NCBI GenBank assembly: GCA_020853175.1
Contig: JADYZK010000282.1
Span: 1 to 8,082, forward strand
Length of the DNA stretch: 8,082 bases
Source of the DNA: Bacteroidales bacterium
Lineage (GTDB): Bacteria; Bacteroidota; Bacteroidia; Bacteroidales; F082
Direction of reading: 5' to 3'
Of the stretch, positions 1 through 5,755 are shown piece after piece (positions within the stretch are counted from its first letter, which is position 1; every line of letters begins with the position of its first letter). Below the pieces are notes generated by a model. The model was not told the DNA's origin, ran no database searches, and worked only from the letters and a program-made list of their open reading frames with translations. The translations under genes were made by a program, and so were the position numbers.

Positions 1-56
<56 letters not shown>

Positions 57-72
57 AGCTCGAATTGGGCTG

Positions 73-104
73 CAAATATATAACTTTTCTTAGGAATGAT
101 AAAA
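73..104 (-). promoter_or_regulatory. Probable promoter of tRNA-Phe
   Basis: On the minus strand TATATTTG (80 to 73) fits the Bacteroidota -7 consensus TAnnTTTG exactly. A TTTT at 104-101, 20 nt further upstream, is an imperfect -33 (consensus TTTG or TTG). Transcription would begin near 65-68, about ten bases before the mature tRNA 5' end at 56, a sensible leader length for a tRNA. Inferred from consensus only. Confidence 0.5.
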
Positions 105-140
105 CTTTGTAAAAAAAACTACTCACTATCCCTTTATACC

Positions 141-148
141 TAATTTTG
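141..148 (+). promoter_or_regulatory. -7 box ahead of coaX
   Basis: TAATTTTG matches the Bacteroidota -7 consensus TAnnTTTG exactly and lies 27 nt before the preferred coaX ATG at 176. No TTG or TTTG is found 17-23 nt upstream, since that stretch is A-rich; the nearest TTTG (106-109) is 31 nt away and too far. The box is convincing by position, but the -33 half is missing or degenerate. It overlaps the TTG at 146, which argues against using that TTG as the coaX start. Confidence 0.45.
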
Positions 149-175
149 CGCAAGGATGAAAAACTCTATTTTTTG

Positions 176-904
176 ATGCAACTTGCTGTAGATATTGGTA
201 ATAGCTTCGCGAAAGCCGCTTTATTTGATGGCGCTAACAACCTTGGGGTTGTATATTTCGATGACAAGGATCCATCGGCACTGCTTCCGCTTTTCAACTC
301 TTTTGGTCGGCCATCCTCTTGTTGGGTGGCAACAGTTAAGGTCGTTGATGAAGCGTTGCTCGATTTTCTATCTTTATTTTGTGAGCCTCGTTTTTTGAGT
401 TCAGACACCTCACTTCCATTCAAAATTGCTTATCAAACTCCTCAAACTTTGGGTTCCGATCGAATTGCGGCAGTTGCCGCAGCTTACGGAAGGTTCTTAA
501 AAAAGAACGTTTTGGTGATTGACATGGGCACTTGCATCACTTACGACTTGCTCACTGCCCAAGGCGTTTATCAAGGAGGAAGCATCAGCCCAGGTGTTAC
601 GATGCGTTTTAAAGCCATGCACCATTTCACCGGAAAATTGCCCGCGATTGAAGCCGTTGAACGCCCTCCCCTAATTGGCTATGACACCACTACGGCCATG
701 CAATCGGGTGTGATGCAAGGAGTTCAAGCCGAAATGGATGGAATTATTGACGCTTATACCAAGCTTTACGAAGATTTAACAATACTTATAGGTGGGGGGG
801 ACAATAAATATTTTGATAAAAAGTTTAGAATTAGCATCTTTGCAAGCTCAAATCTTGTCATAGAGGGCTTGAAAATCATAATGGATTATAATGAGATTGG
901 ATAA
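176..904 (+). CDS. coaX: Type III pantothenate kinase CoaX
   Basis: Cytoplasmic kinase that phosphorylates pantothenate, the first committed step of coenzyme A synthesis. With the start at ATG 176 it has 242 residues, close to the usual 240-260 for the family. Visible motifs of the acetate-kinase/Hsp70-like fold are DIGNS (6-10, the nucleotide phosphate loop with the first Asp), GSDR (93-96, the family GxDR with the catalytic Asp), DMGTCITYD (116-124), GGSISPG (134-140) and a late glycine-rich ILIGGGD (203-209). An in-frame TTG at 146 would add ten residues, but it lies inside the -7 box, and DIGN normally sits within the first ten residues, so ATG 176 is preferred. The end overlaps the next gene by 14 nt, suggesting co-transcription and coupled translation. 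A run of seven G (794-800) encodes the glycine loop. The assignment is secure; only the start is inferred. Confidence 0.95.
   Translation: MQLAVDIGNSFAKAALFDGANNLGVVYFDDKDPSALLPLFNSFGRPSSCWVATVKVVDEALLDFLSLFCEPRFLSSDTSLPFKIAYQTPQTLGSDRIAAVAAAYGRFLKKNVLVIDMGTCITYDLLTAQGVYQGGSISPGVTMRFKAMHHFTGKLPAIEAVERPPLIGYDTTTAMQSGVMQGVQAEMDGIIDAYTKLYEDLTILIGGGDNKYFDKKFRISIFASSNLVIEGLKIIMDYNEIG
812..842 (+). promoter_or_regulatory. Candidate internal promoter within coaX
   Basis: TTTG (812-815), a 19-nt spacer and CATCTTTG (835-842) fit the Bacteroidota -33/-7 pattern with one mismatch (CA instead of TA in the -7 box). The start would fall near 849, about 40 nt before the barrel-protein ATG at 891. It could let the envelope genes be expressed independently of coaX. 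Such AT-rich matches also arise by chance. Confidence 0.3.
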
Positions 905-2180
905 ATTGAGAAAAGTTACCCTGTTGTTTTCAGTATTTTTATTGGTAATCAACGCTACGGCACAAACCGGAATTGATTCGCCATATTCAAGATTTGGGAT
1001 CGGAAATATCTCCTCCTCAAGTCCGAACGCCCGCCAGCAAGCCATGGGAGGTATTGGCAATGCGTTGGCCACCAACCGTTTCGTAAATCCTGCCAATCCG
1101 GCTACCTATTCGCGTTTCGATTCGCTATCGTTCCTTTTTAATGTAGGCTTCAATGCCTCAGCGGTTACTTATTCGACCACCAAGCAAACCGAAAAAGGCA
1201 ATTCCGCAGGTCTGGCTTATTTTTCCACCGGTTTTCCGGTGATGTCGTGGTGGCGTATGGCCGTTGGGTTAACACCTGCCAGCAGAATAGGTTTCAACGT
1301 GATTGTGCCGGGCGTTTCCGAACAAAACATTGCTTACAACAAAAGTTATGAAGGCAACGGAGGATTGAACCGGTTGTATTTCGGTAACTCCTTCCGCATC
1401 AACAAAAACCTTTCGGCAGGCATTAATTTTAATTATCTTTTTGGCAAGAGCATCACTTCGTCATTTCTCTATTTTCCAGACTCGGGCTATATGGCCACCA
1501 CAAAAGTGGAGAGCAGAGTCCTTGCCAATGATTTTTCACTTGATTATGGTCTGCTGTACACCCTTAATTTATCCGATCAAAAGATGTTGCACATTGGAGC
1601 CACTTTTGGTCAAAAAATGAATCTTGGTGTTTCACGGGAATACTTGATTCAGTCGCAATTTGGAGGCCTTAATGGTGGAATTGAGTACGCTTTAGACACC
1701 ATGTTATACAATCCATCGCAAAAAGGAACCCTTGTTTTGCCTCCTAAAGCAGGAATAGGATTGGTGTATGAGAAATCGAACCAATGGCTTGCAGGCATTG
1801 ATTTCAACTGGCAAAACTGGGAAAAATACCAGCTTTTCAACCAAAGCGATTCACTCATAAACAGCTGGAATATAGCTGCTGGCGGTCAATTTACACCCAA
1901 CAACACCTCCATTTCGGGCTACTGGAAACGCGTGACTTATCGCGCCGGTGCTCGTTACAACCAAACCTATTTAAAAATTAACGGAAAACCCATCAATGAG
2001 TTTGGCATAAGTTTTGGAATGGGATTGCCATTACCACGTTCATTAACAACAATTGATTTGAGCTTAGAGCTTGGCCGAAGGGGAACGATGAATGAAAATC
2101 TTATTCGTGAAACCTTTGTCAACTTCACCTTAGGCGTTTCCATTTATGAACGATGGTTTGTGAAAAGTAGATACAATTAA
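891..2180 (+). CDS. Outer-membrane beta-barrel protein, OmpP1/FadL-like
   Basis: A 429-residue exported protein. Residues 1-25 form a signal peptide: a basic start (RLDKLRK), a hydrophobic core and a likely cleavage after NATA or NATAQ. The mature part opens with SPYSRFGIG (30-38) and NPANPATYS (66-74), motifs I recognise from Bacteroidota barrel proteins related to OmpP1/FadL. Alternating polar/hydrophobic strands rich in aromatic and glycine residues continue to the end (last residues YERWFVKSRYN), as expected of a barrel. There is no cysteine. FadL relatives transport hydrophobic compounds, but no substrate can be read here. The ATG lies within the end of coaX (14-nt overlap), and the TPR gene follows after 26 nt, so the three are probably one operon. 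Localisation is well supported; the precise function is unknown. A porin or a structural barrel of another family is possible. Confidence 0.82.
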   Translation: MRLDKLRKVTLLFSVFLLVINATAQTGIDSPYSRFGIGNISSSSPNARQQAMGGIGNALATNRFVNPANPATYSRFDSLSFLFNVGFNASAVTYSTTKQTEKGNSAGLAYFSTGFPVMSWWRMAVGLTPASRIGFNVIVPGVSEQNIAYNKSYEGNGGLNRLYFGNSFRINKNLSAGINFNYLFGKSITSSFLYFPDSGYMATTKVESRVLANDFSLDYGLLYTLNLSDQKMLHIGATFGQKMNLGVSREYLIQSQFGGLNGGIEYALDTMLYNPSQKGTLVLPPKAGIGLVYEKSNQWLAGIDFNWQNWEKYQLFNQSDSLINSWNIAAGGQFTPNNTSISGYWKRVTYRAGARYNQTYLKINGKPINEFGISFGMGLPLPRSLTTIDLSLELGRRGTMNENLIRETFVNFTLGVSIYERWFVKSRYN

Positions 2181-2206
2181 TTCGGTTTAACTATACATCA
2201 ACGATT

Positions 2207-3619
2207 ATGAAACCAAAGGCCTCGATTAAAATAATTTTGTTACTCTTTGCTGCAACTTTTATGCTGCAATTTAACGCTCATGCTGACGGCTTCAACAAGT
2301 TACAGCAACAGGACGACAACATGCCGAAATACGGCCTCGACAGCGTCAACTGCATCATCAATATTTCCTTGTACCGTGAATTTCAAAAACAATGGAAAGC
2401 TAGCGATTATGAATCACCTGTGATTAAAGACGTGATTGGCCCTTGGAGATGGGTGTTTAAAAACTGCCCCTTGGCCAGCGAAAACACCTATATTGATGGA
2501 GTGAAAATTATGCAGTATCGCATCGAAAAAGAAAAAGATCCAACGATCAAATCGAAACTGATTGACTCGTTGATGATGGTTTATGACCAACGTATTCAAT
2601 ATTTTCCAAACCATTTTAAAACCGGAATGCCACAAGTGGGTACTGTTTTAGGTCGTAAAGGTGTTGATTTGATTACCTACGATCAAGAACGCTACGAAGA
2701 TGCCTATAACATTCTTAAAAAATCTGTTGAACTTGACGCTGATGAATCTGACGGAACCGTTTTGATTTATTATTTCCGTACCGTGATTAAAATGGCACGC
2801 AAATCGAAAGTTGACAGTGCTGTTATTGTTGATGTTTACGACCAAGTGATTGACATCCTTGACCACAACATTACCAAACTCACCGCAGCCGGCGATACCA
2901 AATGGGTTGAAAACTACAAAAACTTCAAAGGCAACATTGATGCTACTTTTGAACCCTTTGCCTCATGCCCCGATTTGGTTAGAATCTATGCCAACAAATT
3001 AAAAAAGAGTCCACAAGATGTTGACTTATTAAAGAAAGTAACCAGTTTACTCGACCGTCGCAGCTGTCAAGATGACCCCTTATATCTTAAATCGAGCGTG
3101 CAACTTCACAAGCTTGAACCCAGTCCTGAATCGGCTTATAACATCGGCAGACTTTTGTTGAAAGAAGAAAAATACAGCGAAGCCATCGGTTATTTTGACG
3201 AAGCCACTAAATCGGCTGATGTTGACAAACAACATAATTCCTATAAATATTTGGCTGAAACCCTTCGCGCTTTAAAAAACTATCCGCGCTCACGACAAAT
3301 GGCACTCAAGGCCATTGAACTGAAACCCGATGATGGCGGTCCGTATATCACCATTGGCGATGTGTATGCAGCCAGCGCAAAAGACTGTGGATCAAACGAT
3401 CTTACCAGTCGCGTTGCTTACTGGGCTGCCGTGGACAAATACCAACAAGCCCGCCGTGTTGACGAATCGCAAGCCGATGCCGCCAACAAGCGCATTGCCA
3501 CTTACTCCGTTTATTTCCCCAGCCTCGAAACCATCTTTTTTCATGGTTTGCAAGAAGGATCATCCTACACGATTGATTGCTGGTTTAAAGAAGAAACAAC
3601 AGTAAGAGCTTCTAAATAA
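2207..3619 (+). CDS. Secreted tetratricopeptide-repeat protein of unknown function
   Basis: A 470-residue protein with a signal peptide (basic MKPKASIK, hydrophobic core 8-20, likely cleavage after AHA near 26), so it should act in the periplasm or at an envelope face. No lipobox cysteine is present. TPR-like helix pairs are clearest at about 308-341 (AYNIGRLLLKEEKYSEAIGYF) and 343-376 (YKYLAETLRALKNYPRSRQMA...KAIELKPDD), with another likely from 379 to 420; 160-180 (YEDAYNILKKSVELD) looks like an earlier repeat. The C-terminus GSSYTIDCWFKEETTVR resembles a tail I recall from related Bacteroidota proteins. Six cysteines remain after the signal (49, 87, 254, 287, 394, 458). TPRs normally mediate protein-protein contacts. 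Its place between a barrel gene and lptC (stop overlapping the lptC start) suggests an assembly or scaffolding role in the outer envelope, which is inference only. Confidence 0.82.
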   Translation: MKPKASIKIILLLFAATFMLQFNAHADGFNKLQQQDDNMPKYGLDSVNCIINISLYREFQKQWKASDYESPVIKDVIGPWRWVFKNCPLASENTYIDGVKIMQYRIEKEKDPTIKSKLIDSLMMVYDQRIQYFPNHFKTGMPQVGTVLGRKGVDLITYDQERYEDAYNILKKSVELDADESDGTVLIYYFRTVIKMARKSKVDSAVIVDVYDQVIDILDHNITKLTAAGDTKWVENYKNFKGNIDATFEPFASCPDLVRIYANKLKKSPQDVDLLKKVTSLLDRRSCQDDPLYLKSSVQLHKLEPSPESAYNIGRLLLKEEKYSEAIGYFDEATKSADVDKQHNSYKYLAETLRALKNYPRSRQMALKAIELKPDDGGPYITIGDVYAASAKDCGSNDLTSRVAYWAAVDKYQQARRVDESQADAANKRIATYSVYFPSLETIFFHGLQEGSSYTIDCWFKEETTVRASK

Positions 3620-4206
3620 TGTGTTTGCGATTGGGCAGATACTTAGAAAGAAACAAATTTTTCAACATCATGTCAATGGTTATCATAGGCATGATGTTGT
3701 TTTCTTGTGAAAACTCCCTCACCGTTGTAAAGGAAATTACGGCACAAGACACCTTGGCTGCCGTAACTGCGAATGACATTGTTTATTTCAGGAGCGATTC
3801 AGGAATGGTTTTTATGAAACTCGAAGCTCCACTGATGCTCCGCGCCGAGGGCACAGACCCGACAATCGAATTTCCGGAAGGTTTTATCGCCAACTTTTTT
3901 GATTCGTTACAGCAACCGGCCTCACAAATCAAAGCCAAATACGGCATCAGCCACGAAAACACCCAAATTATGATTGCCAAAGACGAGGTGGAAGTTCAAA
4001 ATTTTAAAACACAAGAAACCCTGCAAACCGACACGCTTGTCTGGAACCAGAAAACAAAACGCATCTCCACGCGCTCATTGGTAAAAATAACCTCGCCCGA
4101 TAAAGTGATTTACGGCGACAGCCTCGTAGCTGCCGAAGACTTCTCCACACGAACCATTTACAACATCAGGGCCACCATTGAAGTGGACGAAAACGAAGAG
4201 CTTTAA
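3619..4206 (+). CDS. lptC: LPS export protein LptC, apparently a lipoprotein
   Basis: A 195-residue protein. In the Lpt bridge, LptC receives lipopolysaccharide from LptB2FG at the inner membrane and passes it to LptA. The body (about 50-190) has the repetitive beta pattern of the family, such as GMVFMKLEAPLMLR, KDEVEVQNF, ETLQTDTLVW and KRISTRSLVKI, followed by a DKVIYGDSL segment. Length is near that of E. coli LptC (191). Instead of a simple N-terminal anchor helix there is a hydrophobic stretch ending in MLFSC, a lipobox-like site with Cys30 as the candidate acylated residue. ATG 3619 is chosen because it overlaps the preceding stop (TAATG), the usual arrangement for translational coupling; Met18 (3670) or Met20 are alternatives that would leave a very short signal region. 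It appears to be the last gene of the coaX operon. Confidence 0.85.
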   Translation: MCLRLGRYLERNKFFNIMSMVIIGMMLFSCENSLTVVKEITAQDTLAAVTANDIVYFRSDSGMVFMKLEAPLMLRAEGTDPTIEFPEGFIANFFDSLQQPASQIKAKYGISHENTQIMIAKDEVEVQNFKTQETLQTDTLVWNQKTKRISTRSLVKITSPDKVIYGDSLVAAEDFSTRTIYNIRATIEVDENEEL

Positions 4207-4237
4207 CCCAAATTGGCTTGCTCCAGCCTGAACAATG

Positions 4238-4270
4238 TTGTTTCGCCGCAACGTCTAAATGCTATCTTTG
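4238..4270 (+). promoter_or_regulatory. Probable promoter of the CNNM/CBS gene
   Basis: TTG (4238-4240), a 22-nt spacer and TATCTTTG (4263-4270) match the Bacteroidota TTG-N17-23-TAnnTTTG pattern, with the -7 box exact. Transcription would start near 4276, giving an untranslated leader of about 29 nt before ATG 4305. The leader is A/T-rich without a Shine-Dalgarno motif. I see no convincing terminator between lptC and this gene, so read-through from the operon is also possible. Confidence 0.6.
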
Positions 4271-4304
4271 CAAACTGTTACCTCTTGCAACAAAATAATT
4301 TTTC

Positions 4305-5570
4305 ATGACCGGTTGGACTACCATTTCCATTTCTCTTGTTTTTTCCGCTTTCTTTTCGGGAATGGAAATTGCCTTTGTGAGCGCCAATCGCCTCAAGGTA
4401 GAACTCGAAATGAAGAAGAAAAGCACCCGCTCCAAAGTGCTCAATGTCTTTTTCAAAAACCCTTCACGCTTTATCGGAGCATTGCTTTTGGGCAACAATA
4501 TCGCTTTAGTCATTTACGGTATTGCTATGGCCAAGGCACTCGAGCCTATGCTCATTGCTTGGTTTCCTGTGGTAGCGCAAACAGGCTTGAGCATAGTGCT
4601 GATTCAAACGCTAATCTCCACTTTTTTGATTCTTATTGTAGCCGAATACATTCCAAAAGTTGTTTTTAGAATCAATCCCAACGGCCTGCTCAACAGTTTT
4701 ACGTATCCCACAGGTTTTCTGTATTTCTTGTTGTACCCCTTGAGTATTATTTACATCGGGATATCTGAAATCATTTTGAAAAAACTTTTTCGTCTCAAAT
4801 TAGAACGCGATACCTATAAGTTCAGCACCATTGACCTGAATGAATACATTAAGGATTATGCCCCCAACGAAGAAAGCTCCGACGACATCAATCCCGATAT
4901 TCAGATTTTACAAAATGCTATGGAGTTCAGGTATATCAAGTTACGTGAGTGCATGGTTCCGCGAACCGAAATCGAAGCCATCAATATTGACAACGACATC
5001 AGTACCTTGCTCGAAAAATTTGCCGACACAAAACATTCCAAAATTCTCATTTATCAAGGCAGCTTAGATAACATTATCGGTTACGTTCATTCCTACGATT
5101 TGTTCAAACGACCTTCCACTATAGCCGAAGTGTTGCGAAAAATAGATATTTATCCGGAAACCTTCGCCGCATCGCGCCTGTTGACGCGTTTTGCTCAATC
5201 GCGCCAAGGAATAGCATTGGTTGTGGATGAATTTGGCGGTACCTCAGGCATTGTGAGCATGGAAGACGTGATAGAAGAAATTTTTGGCGAGATAGAAGAC
5301 GAATTTGATGAAGAAGAAACCGTTGAACAACAGCTCAGCGACAGTGAGTTTCTTTTTTCAACCCGCCTCGAAATTGATTACCTCAACAACGAGTACAACC
5401 TTCATCTGCCAGAGTCGGAAGACTATGAAACCCTCGCCGGTTTTATCATTCACTACCATGAAAGTATTCCGGTGATGAATGAAGTTATTTTTATCGAACC
5501 TTACCATTTCACCGTTGTGAAAGCTACCGACAATAAAGTTCTCGAAGTTAAACTTCGCCTTATAGAATAA
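4305..5570 (+). CDS. CNNM (DUF21)-CBS-CorC_HlyC membrane protein
   Basis: A 421-residue inner-membrane protein of the CorC/HlyC ('hemolysin-like') family, whose members are linked to Mg2+/Co2+ efflux. The N-terminal CNNM/DUF21 part (about 1-180) has hydrophobic segments near 5-25, 57-78, 92-117 and 132-160, with family motifs SGMEIAFVSAN (18-28), GNNIALVIYG (63-72) and EYIPKVVFRINP (114-125). Two CBS domains follow (about 215-270 and 275-335), the first starting at MVPRTEI (217-223) and the second containing DEFGGTSGIVSMEDV (308-322). A very acidic linker (EIEDEFDEEE, 329-338) leads into the C-terminal CorC_HlyC domain (about 345-420). GldE of gliding Bacteroidota has the same architecture, but GldE is usually next to gldD or ssb/mutY, which are absent here, so I do not call it gldE. 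Ion specificity cannot be read. The gene has its own promoter 35 nt upstream. Confidence 0.9.
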   Translation: MTGWTTISISLVFSAFFSGMEIAFVSANRLKVELEMKKKSTRSKVLNVFFKNPSRFIGALLLGNNIALVIYGIAMAKALEPMLIAWFPVVAQTGLSIVLIQTLISTFLILIVAEYIPKVVFRINPNGLLNSFTYPTGFLYFLLYPLSIIYIGISEIILKKLFRLKLERDTYKFSTIDLNEYIKDYAPNEESSDDINPDIQILQNAMEFRYIKLRECMVPRTEIEAINIDNDISTLLEKFADTKHSKILIYQGSLDNIIGYVHSYDLFKRPSTIAEVLRKIDIYPETFAASRLLTRFAQSRQGIALVVDEFGGTSGIVSMEDVIEEIFGEIEDEFDEEETVEQQLSDSEFLFSTRLEIDYLNNEYNLHLPESEDYETLAGFIIHYHESIPVMNEVIFIEPYHFTVVKATDNKVLEVKLRLIE

Positions 5571-5755
5571 ACTTTCAACAGCTCGGTTTTTGCTACAAGA
5601 AAAAAAATCGACCTATAAAAACTTATCAACACCGATTTTGCTTTTAATCAATTGGTTAGTTTCGTTATCAACAATCGCAATTAATCAGTGTTTTATTTTC
5701 ATAGATTAACTTTCTGTTGTACATTTGCACCCTATTTTAAAAAAATGGTATTATT
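5571..5755. other. AT-rich intergenic region with short repeats
   Basis: This 185-nt gap holds no credible gene. It contains two copies of TTATCAACA (5623-5631 and 5665-5673, 42 nt apart), two copies of TTAATCA (5644-5650 and 5681-5687), a near-palindrome TAATCAATTGGTTA (5645-5658), and a loose inverted repeat AAAATCG/CGATTTT (5604-5610 with 5633-5639). None is a recognised operator. The downstream end carries the -7 box of the foldase gene. I see no GC-rich hairpin with a T tail that would end the upstream transcript. Confidence 0.5.
5720..5727 (+). promoter_or_regulatory. -7 box of the PpiD-like gene
   Basis: TACATTTG matches TAnnTTTG exactly. The -33 region is T-rich (TTTT at 5696-5699, 20 nt upstream) without a clean TTG. 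Transcription would start near 5733, about 23 nt before ATG 5756. The leader is A-rich without a Shine-Dalgarno motif. Confidence 0.5.

Noticed and set aside
146..175. In-frame TTG at 146 as the coaX start, adding ten residues
   Set aside because: The TTG lies inside the -7 box TAATTTTG, so it would be upstream of the expected transcript start, and the added residues push the DIGN motif unusually far from the N-terminus.
1226..1241. Small hairpin CACCGG TTTT CCGGTG
   Set aside because: Six bp within the barrel coding region with no T tract; it encodes part of the sequence STGFPV and has no apparent regulatory position.
4207..4262. Possible terminator after lptC (GGCT/AGCC and GTTG/CAAC pairs)
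   Set aside because: The stems are only four bp and no T run follows, so neither resembles an intrinsic terminator.
4259..4669. 136-codon open frame on the plus strand
   Set aside because: It overlaps the CNNM/CBS gene in another frame, begins inside the promoter, and has a cysteine- and histidine-rich composition typical of an out-of-frame reading.
4305..5570. Calling the CNNM/CBS protein GldE of the gliding machinery
   Set aside because: The domain plan is shared by CorC-type proteins generally, and none of the usual gldE neighbours (gldD, ssb, mutY) is in the window.
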